In this document: positions 8,158 to 19,516 of the stretch, in pieces
How the letters are laid out: each line of letters opens with the position of its first letter
How positions within the stretch are numbered: the stretch's first letter is position 1
Assembly: GCF_022695595.1 (NCBI RefSeq)
Contig: NZ_CP074380.1
Span: 2,287,501 to 2,351,500, forward strand
DNA: 64,000 bases
Direction of reading: 5' to 3'
Source of the DNA: Streptomyces sp. MST-110588
GTDB lineage: Bacteria; Actinomycetota; Actinomycetes; Streptomycetales; Streptomycetaceae
Notes under the pieces: generated by a model
Databases searched by the model: none
What the model saw: the letters and a program-made list of their open reading frames with translations, nothing else
What the model was told of the DNA's origin: nothing
Translations under genes and position numbers: made by a program

Positions 8158-9011
8158 TGCGCGGCCCCTTCGTCGGCCCCCTTGGCCCCGCCCTTCCCGG
8201 ACTCACCCTTCCCGGACTGATCCTTCCCGGACCCCGCCTTGCCCGCCCCGGCCTTGTCCGCCCTGGCCTCGGCTTCCCGTACGGCCTGCGCGAAGACCTC
8301 GGCCGACTGGGCGCCCGCGATGGGCCGGCCGTTCACCAGGAAGCTCGGCGTGGACTGGACGCCGAGCTGGTAGCCCTCCTCCTGGTCCTTGCCGACCGCG
8401 GCCTGTGCGGCGGGGCTCTTCAGGTCCGCCCGGAATTTGTCGATGTCCGGCACCCCGCTCTCCCGCGCCAGGCCGACGAGCCCGTCCTCGGACAGCTCCT
8501 CGCCCTTGCGGGAGCGGGCGAACAGCGCCTCGTGCAGCTCCCGGAACTTGCCCTGGCGGCCCGCCGCCCAGGAGGCACGGGCGGCGCGCTCGGAGTCCGC
8601 GCCCTTGATGGGGAAGTTGCGGAACTCGATGCGCAGGGTTCCCTCGTCGACGAACTTCTTCACCAGCTCGGGCTGGGTCTCACGGGTGAAACGCCCGCAG
8701 AACGAGCACTGGTAGTCGGCGTACTCGACCAGGACGACCGGGGCGTCCTTCCGCCCGATCGCCAGCGGGTCGCCGTCCTGGCGCCGGATGGTCCGCCGGG
8801 CGATGTCGTCGAACATCTTCTGCTGGCCGGCGTCCTCCTGGGGCGCCACGGAGGCCGCGGCGCCGGACGGCCCCGTACCGGCGCGGTCGTTCCCACCACC
8901 GCCCTCGACGGCTTTTCCGACGGCGACGGCGATGGCTACCAGGGCGACGACCAGGGCCAGGACCGCGCCGATGGCGGCGATCCTGCGGGTGGGTGAGACG
9001 GAGGTGGGCAT
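8154..9011 (-). CDS. Membrane-anchored DsbA-like thiol-disulfide oxidoreductase
   Basis: A 285-residue protein. Residues 11-33 form a signal-anchor helix followed by a Gly-rich linker. From about residue 85 a DsbA-like thioredoxin fold (thioredoxin_4 type) begins: VVLVEYADYQCSFCGRF with the CSFC active site at Cys102/Cys105. The cis-proline loop QSTPSFLVNGRPI comes near residue 225. The last 35 residues are Lys/Gly/Ala/Ser-rich and probably disordered in the cell wall. The ATG at 9011 has a CTGGAG site. An upstream in-frame start near 9137 would add a segment unlike the family. It is coupled to ccdA by a 4-base overlap, with dsbB downstream in the same operon. Confidence 0.9.
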   Translation of the reverse strand: MPTSVSPTRRIAAIGAVLALVVALVAIAVAVGKAVEGGGGNDRAGTGPSGAAASVAPQEDAGQQKMFDDIARRTIRRQDGDPLAIGRKDAPVVLVEYADYQCSFCGRFTRETQPELVKKFVDEGTLRIEFRNFPIKGADSERAARASWAAGRQGKFRELHEALFARSRKGEELSEDGLVGLARESGVPDIDKFRADLKSPAAQAAVGKDQEEGYQLGVQSTPSFLVNGRPIAGAQSAEVFAQAVREAEARADKAGAGKAGSGKDQSGKGESGKGGAKGADEGAAQ

Positions 9012-9156
9012 GCGAATGCTCCAGACGTACGTACTGAAGAACTGAGTAACTGAGGCACAAAAGAAAGACCGGAAGACGCAACGGAACGGCGGCCGACGTC
9101 GGCATGACGACGCAACGGCACGACGGTGCGACAACACCGCGCCGGAACAGGCCGGC

Positions 9157-9591
9157 CTAAATCCTCAGTACGGTCAGGTGTCTGGTGGGGTCGGCAGCGG
9201 AACCACTGCCGGTGGGCGGCCGGGCCGGGGCGTGCCCCGGCGGGCCGTCCGCGGCGAGCGGCGCGAGGCCGGTGGCCGCGGGGGTGAGCGACTCACCGCG
9301 GTGAGGGGTGGGAACGGGCACGGACTCGCTCTGGCTGGGCGCCGCCCGCCCCGAGCACCTCTTGGGCGCATCGGCGCGCGCCACGGGACCGCCGTACGCC
9401 ATCGGGCCGCCGTACGCCCCATGTACGTCATGCGCCGCCCGTACGCCGTTCTGCGCGGCCCGCACGTCATGCGCCGCCCGCACCCCCGTACCCAGTTCCC
9501 CGGTGCCGCCCGCCCGGCAGAGCAGCGAGGCGAAGGCGACCGAGAGCAGGAGCAGCAGAAGGACAGCGGGCGTCCTGCGTACGCGTTCCAT
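9157..9591 (-). CDS. Hypothetical exported protein, first gene of the Dsb operon
   Basis: A 144-residue protein, not recognised. MERVRRTPAVLLLLLLSVAF is a clear signal or anchor segment with a Cys soon after (SLLCRAGG), though the lipobox is weak. The rest is low-complexity, with a repeated RAAHDV element and a Pro/Ala/Gly-rich C-terminus. A GGAGGGG site precedes the ATG at 9591. It starts 146 bases before the DsbA-like gene on the same strand. It could be a leader gene of the redox operon or an independent short gene. The evidence for translation is the signal peptide and ribosome-binding site only. Confidence 0.45.
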   Translation of the reverse strand: MERVRRTPAVLLLLLLSVAFASLLCRAGGTGELGTGVRAAHDVRAAQNGVRAAHDVHGAYGGPMAYGGPVARADAPKRCSGRAAPSQSESVPVPTPHRGESLTPAATGLAPLAADGPPGHAPARPPTGSGSAADPTRHLTVLRI

Positions 9592-10209
9592 TCCGGTCAC
9601 CCCTCCCTCTCTCCGGCACTCCGCTTCCACGGGCGTGAACGTTCCACGGGCGTGAACGGCCCATCCTACGGAAACCACCCCGGACGCCCCGCCCGGCTGA
9701 GCGGCTTCAGCCATCCGCCGCGCTCATCCCTCCTCATGATCAGGTTCGCATAACCATCGATGGAATTGATTACCTAACCAATCATTGAAAGGCCGGTGGC
9801 ACAGCTCACCTTGGATCAACAAACAATACGCCCAATAAAAATAACATCTGTCCCGAATTGCGGCTTTGGCAAGGCCGCGTCGCACCTGTCATAGTCGGGA
9901 CCAGCGACCCCCATTGACCCGGGCCAGGTCGTTCATGACACCGCGGGCACACCCCTTTCGCCCGCCGTCGTCGACACTGGGGCCCTGACCCGCGCACCTC
10001 GCGGAAGGGCCCCGGTCTCGTTTCGGAGAGGGTCCGCCCCTCGCGAGGCCCCGGCGACGGCCGTCGGAAAGACGCCGAGCGCGATGCCGGCCAGGATGAT
10101 TCCACCGGACATTCCACCGGACCTGATCCTGCGAGCCCACGCTCTGTACGCACATGATGTGCACATGCAGACGGCGGATGAAGGGGGCGCGGTAGACCGA
10201 AGCGCGGGC
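9592..10209. promoter_or_regulatory. Long intergenic region with AT-rich island and palindromes
   Basis: This 618-bp stretch lies upstream of the minus-strand Dsb operon. From about 9730 to 9870 it is strikingly AT-rich for this genome (for example CCCAATAAAAATAACATCTG). An inverted repeat TGATT-acctaacc-AATCA sits at 9767-9784. At 10150-10168 GCACATGATGTGCACATGC holds two overlapping perfect palindromes. The island probably contains the Dsb operon promoter. One small possible gene is listed separately; nothing else is supported. Confidence 0.4.
9933..10112 (-). CDS. Possible small membrane protein
   Basis: A 59-residue reading frame beginning MSGGIILAGIALGVFPTAVA, which would make one membrane helix, followed by a polar Arg/Thr/Gly-rich tail. 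The ribosome-binding site is weak (GGTGGA directly before ATG). No family is recognised. The palindromic GCACATGATGTGCACATGC lies 38-56 bases upstream of the start, where an operator would be expected. Chance ORFs are frequent at this GC content, so this is a weak call. Confidence 0.22.
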   Translation of the reverse strand: MSGGIILAGIALGVFPTAVAGASRGADPLRNETGALPRGARVRAPVSTTAGERGVPAVS

Positions 10210-10734
10210 TCAGTGGTCGGTGATCCGCATCTCGAACCAGGTGGTCTTGCCGCGGGGCAGCAGGTCCACGCCCCAGCGGTCCGAGAGCTTGTCCACCAGG
10301 AACAGTCCGCGTCCGCTGGTGTCCATCTCGTGGACGGGCATCAGGCAGGGCAGGCCGCGGGACGGGTCGCGTACCTCGACCCGGATCCAGCCGCGGCGGC
10401 GGAGCATCCGCAGGGCGAAGGTGCGGGCGCCGGTGTGCCGGACCGCGTTGCCTACGAGCTCGGATACCAACAAGACGGCGTACTCGGCGAGTTGGGGGGA
10501 CAGGGACCACTTCTTGAGCCAGACGCACTGGGTCAGTCTGCGGGCGGTGGCGGCGGATTCGGGGCGCGAGGGCAGCCGGACCTCTTCGACAGTGGTGTCG
10601 CCCACCGGATCCACCGCCTTGGACACACGTTCCCGTTCGGCGGCCGGCCTTCTCTCGCCGCCGGGAGTTCCCCAGCGTGCGGCGGCCGTGCCGCTGCGCG
10701 GTCGCGGCTGCTCCGTTCCTTCGAGGCCCGCCAT
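10210..10734 (-). CDS. Anti-sigma-factor-type ATP-binding protein (HATPase_c)
   Basis: A 174-residue protein with a GHKL ATPase domain filling the C-terminal 115 residues. The N box is VLLVSELVGNAVRHTGAR, with Glu/Asn placed as in SpoIIAB/RsbW-type kinases. DTSGRGLFLVDKLSDRWGVD forms the G1/ATP-lid region, and it ends TTWFEMRITDH. In Streptomyces such single-domain proteins usually act as anti-sigma factors or regulators of unknown target. No kinase receiver or anti-anti-sigma gene is adjacent. The start chosen is the ATG at 10734. A longer frame to 10833 adds a Pro/Arg-rich segment unlike the family. Confidence 0.85.
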   Translation of the reverse strand: MAGLEGTEQPRPRSGTAAARWGTPGGERRPAAERERVSKAVDPVGDTTVEEVRLPSRPESAATARRLTQCVWLKKWSLSPQLAEYAVLLVSELVGNAVRHTGARTFALRMLRRRGWIRVEVRDPSRGLPCLMPVHEMDTSGRGLFLVDKLSDRWGVDLLPRGKTTWFEMRITDH

Positions 10735-11004
10735 GCCCCCATCATGGCCGTTACCGCGTCGGGGCGGGGGCAGAACCGGTGGAATGACCCGGCCGGAAAC
10801 GCCGGTTCCAGGCCCCTCGCCGACATATGCCACCAGCAGTTGGTGCGCCTCGTACGGCAGTGACCTGGGCCGGAGCCCGGCAGCCCGGAGAGTACCCGGC
10901 GGTACGGACGGGGCCGGCCGCCCCGCGCGGGAACCGGACCGGATTCGCCCGCACGGGGCAGCGGGTACCGGGCCGCCCCACCCGTCACGTCAACCGCGCC
11001 CGTA

Positions 11005-11772
11005 TCACACGAACTTGGCCTTGCCCGGCCCTTCCTCCACGAAGCTGCGCATGCCCCGCGCGCGGTCCTCGGTGGCGAACAGACCCGCGAACCAGTTGCG
11101 TTCGATGGTCAGACCGTTGTCGATGTCGGTCTCCAGCCCGGCGTCGATCGACTCCTTGGCGGCGCGCAGCGCGATCGCGGGACCCGCGGCCAGGCGCGCG
11201 GCCCAGGCGTGCGCCTGTTCGTACACCTCGGCCGCCGGGACGACACGGTCCACCAGACCCATCGACAGCGCCTCGTCCGCCTTGACCTGGCGGCCGGTGA
11301 AGATCAGGTCCTTGGCCTTGGAGGGGCCGACCAGCCGGGCCAGCCGCTGGGTGCCGCCGGCGCCGGGAATCAGGCCGAGGAGGATCTCGGGCTGGCCGAG
11401 CTTGGCGTTGTCGGCGGCGATCCGGAAGTCGGCGCACAGTGCCAGCTCGCAGCCGCCGCCGAGCGCGTAGCCGGTGACCGCGGCGACGACGGGCTTGGGG
11501 ATGCGGGCCACGGTGGTGAAGGAGTCCTGCAGGGCCTTGGAGCGTACGACCATGGCGGCGTGGTCCATGGCCTGCATCTCCTTGATGTCCGCGCCGGCCG
11601 CGAACACCTTCTCGCCGCCCCACAGGATCACCGCGCGTACGTCCTCGCGGCGGCCGGCTTCCTCGGCGAGTTCGCGCAGCCGGTCCTGGGTGGCGACGTC
11701 CAGCGCGTTCATCGGGGGGCGGTCCAGACGGATGGTGCCGACGCCCTCGGCGACCTCAAGGTTCACAGTCAT
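11005..11772 (-). CDS. Enoyl-CoA hydratase/isomerase family protein (crotonase)
   Basis: A 255-residue crotonase-fold enzyme acting on CoA thioesters in the cytoplasm. The oxyanion-hole segments FAAGADIKEM (near residue 60) and GYALGGGCELALCADFRIAA (near 100) are intact. The catalytic Glu of PEILLGLIPGAGGTQRLARL is present, as expected of a true hydratase. A trimerisation helix follows, and the protein ends RARGMRSFVEEGPGKAKFV. It starts with ATG at 11772. The product probably hydrates 2-enoyl-CoA in fatty-acid or amino-acid degradation. No other beta-oxidation gene is adjacent, so the physiological substrate is open. Confidence 0.93.
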   Translation of the reverse strand: MTVNLEVAEGVGTIRLDRPPMNALDVATQDRLRELAEEAGRREDVRAVILWGGEKVFAAGADIKEMQAMDHAAMVVRSKALQDSFTTVARIPKPVVAAVTGYALGGGCELALCADFRIAADNAKLGQPEILLGLIPGAGGTQRLARLVGPSKAKDLIFTGRQVKADEALSMGLVDRVVPAAEVYEQAHAWAARLAAGPAIALRAAKESIDAGLETDIDNGLTIERNWFAGLFATEDRARGMRSFVEEGPGKAKFV

Positions 11773-11784
11773 GAGGGCAGGTTA

Positions 11785-11814
11785 GCCCCCGGTTAGCTTT
11801 CGTTAACCGGGGGC
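11785..11814 (-). terminator. Perfect hairpin between L,D-transpeptidase and enoyl-CoA hydratase genes
   Basis: GCCCCCGGTTA at 11785-11795 and TAACCGGGGGC at 11804-11814 form an 11-bp perfect stem. It extends to 13 pairs if a G-U pair and a C-G pair are allowed inside, leaving a TTTC loop. It lies 12 bases upstream of the enoyl-CoA hydratase ATG and downstream of the transpeptidase. It may end the upstream transcript or act as a 5'-leader structure for the hydratase. Confidence 0.6.
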
Positions 11815-11895
11815 CGTCCGGTGCACTTGGTCACAGTGCCCGGTTGGTGCCCGGTGGTGGCGCCGGGCGGCCCTCTGTGCCCCTTCTGGCGCGCC

Positions 11896-13125
11896 CTACC
11901 GCCCGGCCCGCCACTTCTCCCAGGACATGTTCCAGACGTTGAGCCCGTTGTCCGGACTGATCGTTTCGTCGTGCGAGTTCTTGACGATCACCACGTCGCC
12001 GATCAGGGAGTTGCGGAAGAACCACGCGGCGGGCGTGCCGCCGTCCCCGCCGCCGCGCTGGTCGAACAGGCCCACACAGCCGTGGCTGGCGTTGCGCGCG
12101 CCGAACGTCGACCTGCCGGACCAGTAGTTGCCGTGGATGAACGTGCCGGACGTGCTCAGCCGCATGGCGTGCGGTACGTCCTTGATGTCGTACTCGCCGC
12201 CGAAACCGACCGTTTCGCCGTTCATCCGCGTCACTTCGTGCTTCTCACTGATGACCATCTGACCGTTGTAGGTCTCGGTGCCCGGCCCGCCCGCGGTGAC
12301 GGGAATCGTCTTGATCTTCTTGCCGTCGCGCACGACCGTCATCTCCTTGGACGCGGCGTCCACGGTGCTGACCTGGCTGCGGCCCACCTTGAAGGAGATC
12401 CGCTTGGTCTGCGTGCCGTAGACGCCCGGCCGCCCCTCGACGCCGTTGAGGTCGAGGGTGAAGGTGACCTTCGTGCCGGGCGTCCAGTACTTCTCGGGAC
12501 GGAAGTCCAGGCGGTCGTTGCCGAACCAGTGGCCCACGACGGGCACCGCCGGCTCGACCCGGACCCGTACGGCCTTCTCCACCGCCGCGGGGTCGGTGAT
12601 CCCGCGCGTGAAGCGCAGGGAGACCGGCATGCCGACGCCGACCTCCTGGCCGTCCTCCGGGGTGTACTGGGCGACGAAGGTGTTCTTGGGGACGAGCGTG
12701 GTGAAGGTGGAGTGCTCGGCCGCCTGACGCCCCTTGTCGTCCACCGCGACCGCGTCGACGGTGTACTTGGTGGCGGTGCTCAGATGGCCGACGGGCTGCC
12801 ACAGGGAGCCGCCGGATATCTTCCCGTCGACCTCCTTGCCCTTGGCATCGGTGACCCTGACCGACTTCAGCTTCCCGCCCGTGGCGCCGACCTTCAGGGC
12901 GCCGCGGGTGGCGACGCCGTCCGCGCCGTCCTTGGGGGAGACCGTGACCACCGCCCGGGACGCGGCGGTGTCCTCGCCTCCCCGGCCGCCCGGGTCGTCG
13001 TCCCCGCCGCCGCACGCGCTCACCAACAGCAGCAACACGCCCAGCAGCAGCGCGAGTACGCCCTTGCCGCCCCGCCGCCGTCCGCGCCCGCGGACCGGCT
13101 CCCCCGATATAGGCTGCACGTTCAC
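11896..13125 (-). CDS. Lipoprotein L,D-transpeptidase (Ig-like + YkuD), copy 1
   Basis: About 409 residues. The N-terminus is a lipoprotein signal (LALLLGVLLLLVSACGG, lipidated Cys38 by the chosen start). Ig-like domains follow with YTVDAVAVDDKGRQAAEHST and TFTTLVPKNTFVAQYTPEDG. Then comes a YkuD domain: HEVTRMNGETVGFGGEYDI, GTFIHGNYWSGRSTFGARN and the catalytic SHGCVGL near residue 350. These enzymes make 3-3 peptidoglycan cross-links outside the membrane, using a Cys acyl-enzyme. The start is uncertain. Several GTG codons (13137-13119) follow GAGGGGAAAAGGGG. I take the one giving VNVQPISGEP. The next gene upstream is a paralogue on the same strand, separated by a hairpin and promoter region. 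Confidence 0.9.
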   Translation of the reverse strand: MNVQPISGEPVRGRGRRRGGKGVLALLLGVLLLLVSACGGGDDDPGGRGGEDTAASRAVVTVSPKDGADGVATRGALKVGATGGKLKSVRVTDAKGKEVDGKISGGSLWQPVGHLSTATKYTVDAVAVDDKGRQAAEHSTFTTLVPKNTFVAQYTPEDGQEVGVGMPVSLRFTRGITDPAAVEKAVRVRVEPAVPVVGHWFGNDRLDFRPEKYWTPGTKVTFTLDLNGVEGRPGVYGTQTKRISFKVGRSQVSTVDAASKEMTVVRDGKKIKTIPVTAGGPGTETYNGQMVISEKHEVTRMNGETVGFGGEYDIKDVPHAMRLSTSGTFIHGNYWSGRSTFGARNASHGCVGLFDQRGGGDGGTPAAWFFRNSLIGDVVIVKNSHDETISPDNGLNVWNMSWEKWRAGR

Positions 13126-13297
13126 CACTGGCACCACCGGCCCCTTTTCCCCTCGTACGGCCCCGCACTCCCCCGCGCGATACCCGAACAGGCGCTCAGC
13201 GGCTAGATAACCACACCGCGCTGACAGTGGCCTCCCCGCCGATGTCACCGTTCGGTCCCAAGTGATAAGCGTGATGCGCAATCGTACGAAAGGTAGC

Positions 13298-13317
13298 CCG
13301 ACTCGCCCTGGAGTCGG
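13298..13317 (-). terminator. Short hairpin after the second L,D-transpeptidase gene
   Basis: CCGACTC at 13298-13304 and GAGTCGG at 13311-13317 form a 7-bp perfect stem with a six-base loop, 29 bases downstream of the stop of the 13346-14617 gene. There is no T-run. It may end transcription there, leaving the sequence down to 13126 as promoter for the next transpeptidase gene. Confidence 0.4.
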
Positions 13318-13345
13318 CCGGATTCGCTCCCTGTACGGTGGCCCT

Positions 13346-14617
13346 TCAGCGCAGCGCCGAGCCCGCCAGCCACCGCCGCCACGGCATGTTCCAGCCACCG
13401 AGGCCGTTGTCGGGGGCGACGGTGCGCTCCGGTGAGCGGACCACCTCCACCGTGTCCCCGATCAGGGACCGGTCGAAGAACCAGCCCGCCGGGGTGTCCG
13501 GGCCGCCACCGGGCACGTCCCGCAGCCCGATGCAGCCGTGACTGGTATTGGCGGCGCCGAACGTACGGGGCGCAGCCCAGTAGTTGCCGTGCAGAAACGT
13601 TCCCGAGGTCGTCAGCCGCAGCGCGTGCGGAACATCCGGGATGTCGTACTCCGCACCGAAACCGACCGTGTCGCCGTTCATACGGGTCACGGCGTGCCGT
13701 TCCAGGATCACCATCTTCCCGTTGTACGTGGGGCTGGCGAGGTCGCCCGCGGTGACCGGCAAAGTGGCCAGCACCCGCCCGGCCCGCCGCACCGTCATCG
13801 TGTGCGCCGCCGCGTCAACCGTGCTGGTCTGATCCCGGCCGATCCTGAAACGCACCCGCTTGCGCTGGATCCCGTACACGCCCGGCGCCGCCCGTACGTC
13901 GCGCAGCCGCAGGGCGACCGTGACCTCGGTACCGGGCCGCCAGCGGTCGCGGGGCCGGAAGTCCAGCCGCCGGGCACCGAACCAGTGGGCCGCGACCGGC
14001 ACGCCCGGCCGCGCGGTGACGGAGATGGCCCGCTCCACGGCGGCGCGGTCGGCGACCGGGCGGCTGAAGTCGAACGAGACGATCATGCCCGTACCGACCG
14101 TGGAACCGTTCTCGGGCGTGAAGAAGCCGATGAAGCGGCGCATGGGCACGGAGGTGGTGAAGGTGGTGTGCCGGGCGGAGCGGCGCCCGTGGCCGTCCAG
14201 CGCCACCGCGTCGACGGTGTAGCGCGCGGCCGGGACCAGCCGGTCCGCGCGCGGGCGCCAGCTCAGGCCGTCGCGGGAGATCCGGCCCGGTACGGTGACG
14301 CTGCCGCCGTCCCCGGACCGGCCGACCACGACCCGCTCCAACCGGCCGTCGGGCACCCGCACTTCGAGCCGGTCGCGGGCCCCCACCTCGCGCGCGCCGT
14401 CCCCGGGGAAGACCCTGATGGCCTCCTCCGGCGAGCGCGGCTTGCCGCCCGCCAGGGTCTCCGGGAGGCCGCAGCCCGTCAGCGCCGCCGTCCCCGCCAG
14501 GGCGGCGACGCCCAGCGCCGCCACGGTCGCCATCGCGTGCGCCCGTACGCGTCCGGGTGCCTTGGCCTTCGTCCCGCGCGGTGCTCGTCCTCGTCCTGTG
14601 CTCACCCGGTGGGTCAC
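13346..14617 (-). CDS. Lipoprotein L,D-transpeptidase (Ig-like + YkuD), copy 2
   Basis: About 423 residues, colinear with the downstream copy. It has a lipobox at LAGTAALTGCG (Cys49 by this start), then Ig-like domains with ARYTVDAVALDGHGRRSARH and TFTTSVPMRRFIGFFTPENG. The YkuD domain has HAVTRMNGDTVGFGAEYDI, GTFLHGNYWAAPRTFGAANT and the catalytic SHGCIGL near residue 360. It ends NGLGGWNMPWRRWLAGSALR. It should act at the outer face of the membrane to form 3-3 cross-links. The start is uncertain between GTG at 14617, which follows CGAGG closely, and GTG at 14656. It is divergent from glgX. The two copies differ enough that duplication is old. Confidence 0.88.
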   Translation of the reverse strand: MTHRVSTGRGRAPRGTKAKAPGRVRAHAMATVAALGVAALAGTAALTGCGLPETLAGGKPRSPEEAIRVFPGDGAREVGARDRLEVRVPDGRLERVVVGRSGDGGSVTVPGRISRDGLSWRPRADRLVPAARYTVDAVALDGHGRRSARHTTFTTSVPMRRFIGFFTPENGSTVGTGMIVSFDFSRPVADRAAVERAISVTARPGVPVAAHWFGARRLDFRPRDRWRPGTEVTVALRLRDVRAAPGVYGIQRKRVRFRIGRDQTSTVDAAAHTMTVRRAGRVLATLPVTAGDLASPTYNGKMVILERHAVTRMNGDTVGFGAEYDIPDVPHALRLTTSGTFLHGNYWAAPRTFGAANTSHGCIGLRDVPGGGPDTPAGWFFDRSLIGDTVEVVRSPERTVAPDNGLGGWNMPWRRWLAGSALR

Positions 14618-14781
14618 GCCTCGGTACGTCACGAACAGATCAACGAGCGCCCCCACCGCGGGAAACGTGAGGCGGCGGCCGGTTGCGGGAAGAACAGGAG
14701 GGAGGGCGGGTCCGAACGCATGGCCGGGACGTCATGCACGGGGCCCGCCCGACCGGGCCGTGAGCCGCAGGAGGCTGGCAG

Positions 14782-17378
<2,597 letters not shown>

Positions 17379-17494
17379 CGGGCGCGGTGCCCCAAGAGGC
17401 GTTCCCGTAGGCGTGCGCGAGGGGCGCCGAGGTATGCGTCGGCGGGCGAAAACCGCGTGAGCATTGTCAGTGCCGCACCGTACGCTCACCGCTG

Positions 17495-19516
17495 ATGGCC
17501 GATACAGCGAAAGTGAAGCCCCCGTCCGCATCCGCATACGAATCCGGGTCCGGGCCCGAGTCCGGGCCTGAGTCCGGGCCCGGGCCCGGGTCCAAGCCGG
17601 GGTCCGGGTCCCGGCCCGCGCACCAGCCGGAACCCGCCACCGACCCCCCGTCCGGGCCCGGGCAGCGGTCCGCGGTGCGCTCCCTGCTGCGCCTGTGGCC
17701 ATACGTACGCCCGGTGCGGATGCGGCTGTTCACGGCCGCGTTCGTCGCCGTCCTGGCGTCCTGCGTCGGCGTCGTCATCCCGCTGGTGCTCAAGTGGCTG
17801 GTGGACGGGCCGGTCGCCGGCCACGACCCGGGCGGGGTGTGGCTGGGCGGCTTGTACCTGCTGTTGCTCGGCATCATGGAGGCCGGGCTGTTCGGGCTGC
17901 GGCGCTGGCTGGTGGCGCGCCCGCTCGCCGACGTCGAGGCGTCGATGCGCGACTCCCTCTACCGGCACGTCCAGCGGCTGCCGGTCTCCTTCCACGACCG
18001 CTGGGCGTCGGGCCAGTTGCTGTCCCGGGCGACGACCGACCTGCAACTCGTACGGCTCTTCCTCGCCTTCCCCCTGACGTTCCTGGTCGTCAACGTGACC
18101 ACGATCCTGGTCGGCTTCGCCATCCTGCTGGCGCAGCGCTGGTCCCTGGGGCTGGTGCTGCTCGCGCCCATCGTGCCGCTGATCGTGCTGTGCTCGGTCT
18201 TCGAGTCGCGCTACGCACTCGCCGCGCGCCGGGCCCAGGACCAGGTGGGCGATCTGACGACCGTGGTGGAGGAATCGGTCCTGGGCATCCGGATCATCAA
18301 GGGGTTCGGACGCCACCGCAGCCAGGCCCGCGCGTTCCGGCGGCTGACGCGGGAGCTGCGTACGACCGAGTTGCACAAGGCGCGGCTGCTGGCCGCGATA
18401 TGGACCTGCATCATGACGCTGCCGGAGATCGCCATCGGCGCGGCGCTGGTGCTCGGCACGGTGCAGGTGGCCGACGGGGAGCTGTCGGCCGGCACCCTCG
18501 TCGCCTTCCTCTCCACCGCCCTGGCGCTGGTCTGGCCGGTGGAGTCGATCGGCTTCCTGCTGGCCATGAGCAACGAGGCCGCCACCGCCACCGACCGGTT
18601 CTTCGAGGTCATGGACGAGAAGCAGCCGAAGGAAAAAGGTACGGACGAAAAGAAAACGACCGCGAAGAGGGCGGAAGGGGCGAAAGCGGCGAAGTCCACA
18701 ACCGCGGACACCCCCGCCGGGCTGGTCTTCTCCGGCGTGGTCTTCCGGTACCCCGACGCGCCGGAGGACACCCCGGCCACGCTCCGGGGCGTCGATCTGC
18801 ACATACGGCCCGGCGAGACCATGGCCCTGGTGGGTGCGACCGGCAGCGGTAAGACCACGCTCACCGCGCTCGTACCGCGTCTGTACGACCCCACCGCCGG
18901 CCGGATCACCCTGGACGGCACGGACATCACGACGCTCTCCCGTGAGGAGGTGCGGGCGCTGGTCGCCGTGGCCTTCGAGGAGCCCACGCTCTTCTCGGCG
19001 ACCGCCGCCGAGAACGTCCTCATGGGCGGCGAGGGCCTGAGCGAGGAGGACCTCGCACGGGCCCTGGAGGTGGCCCAGGCCGCCGAGTTCGTCCGCGCGC
19101 TCCCCGAGGGCGGCGACACCCAGGTCGGCGAGCAGGGGCTGAGCCTGTCCGGCGGGCAGCGGCAGCGGCTGGCGCTGGCCCGCGCCGTGGCCGCCCGCCC
19201 GCGCTACCTCATCCTGGACGACCCGCTCTCCGCACTGGACGTCCATACGGAGGCGCTGGTGGAGGCGGCGCTGCGGCAGGTCCTGGCGACCACCACCGCC
19301 CTGGTCGTGGCCCACCGCCCCTCCACGGTCCTGCTCGCCGACCGGGTCGCGCTGCTCTCCGAGGGCCGTATAGCGGCGGTCGGCACCCACCACGAACTGC
19401 TGCGTACGAGTGCCGAATACGCCTCCCTGATGTCGGGCGAGGGCGAGGGCGGCCCGGGGCGCGACGGCCCCGGGCAGAACGGCCCGGCACGACGCGAGGA
19501 GGAGGCCGCCCGATGA
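17495..19516 (+). CDS. ABC exporter half-transporter A (degenerate Walker B)
   Basis: A 673-residue type IV ABC exporter half. A 45-residue Gly/Ser/Pro repeat tail comes first, then six membrane helices (about residues 75-365). A Lys/Ala-rich linker and an ATPase domain follow. Walker A is GATGSGKTT near residue 447, the signature LSGGQRQR near 550, and Walker B YLILDDPLSALD near 571. The catalytic Glu after Walker B is replaced by Asp, so this half is predicted to form the degenerate site of a heterodimer. No ribosome-binding site is visible before the ATG at 17495, so translation may be leaderless. It overlaps the partner gene by four bases. Exported substrate unknown, with drugs, lipids or peptides all possible. 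Confidence 0.92.
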   Translation: MADTAKVKPPSASAYESGSGPESGPESGPGPGSKPGSGSRPAHQPEPATDPPSGPGQRSAVRSLLRLWPYVRPVRMRLFTAAFVAVLASCVGVVIPLVLKWLVDGPVAGHDPGGVWLGGLYLLLLGIMEAGLFGLRRWLVARPLADVEASMRDSLYRHVQRLPVSFHDRWASGQLLSRATTDLQLVRLFLAFPLTFLVVNVTTILVGFAILLAQRWSLGLVLLAPIVPLIVLCSVFESRYALAARRAQDQVGDLTTVVEESVLGIRIIKGFGRHRSQARAFRRLTRELRTTELHKARLLAAIWTCIMTLPEIAIGAALVLGTVQVADGELSAGTLVAFLSTALALVWPVESIGFLLAMSNEAATATDRFFEVMDEKQPKEKGTDEKKTTAKRAEGAKAAKSTTADTPAGLVFSGVVFRYPDAPEDTPATLRGVDLHIRPGETMALVGATGSGKTTLTALVPRLYDPTAGRITLDGTDITTLSREEVRALVAVAFEEPTLFSATAAENVLMGGEGLSEEDLARALEVAQAAEFVRALPEGGDTQVGEQGLSLSGGQRQRLALARAVAARPRYLILDDPLSALDVHTEALVEAALRQVLATTTALVVAHRPSTVLLADRVALLSEGRIAAVGTHHELLRTSAEYASLMSGEGEGGPGRDGPGQNGPARREEEAAR

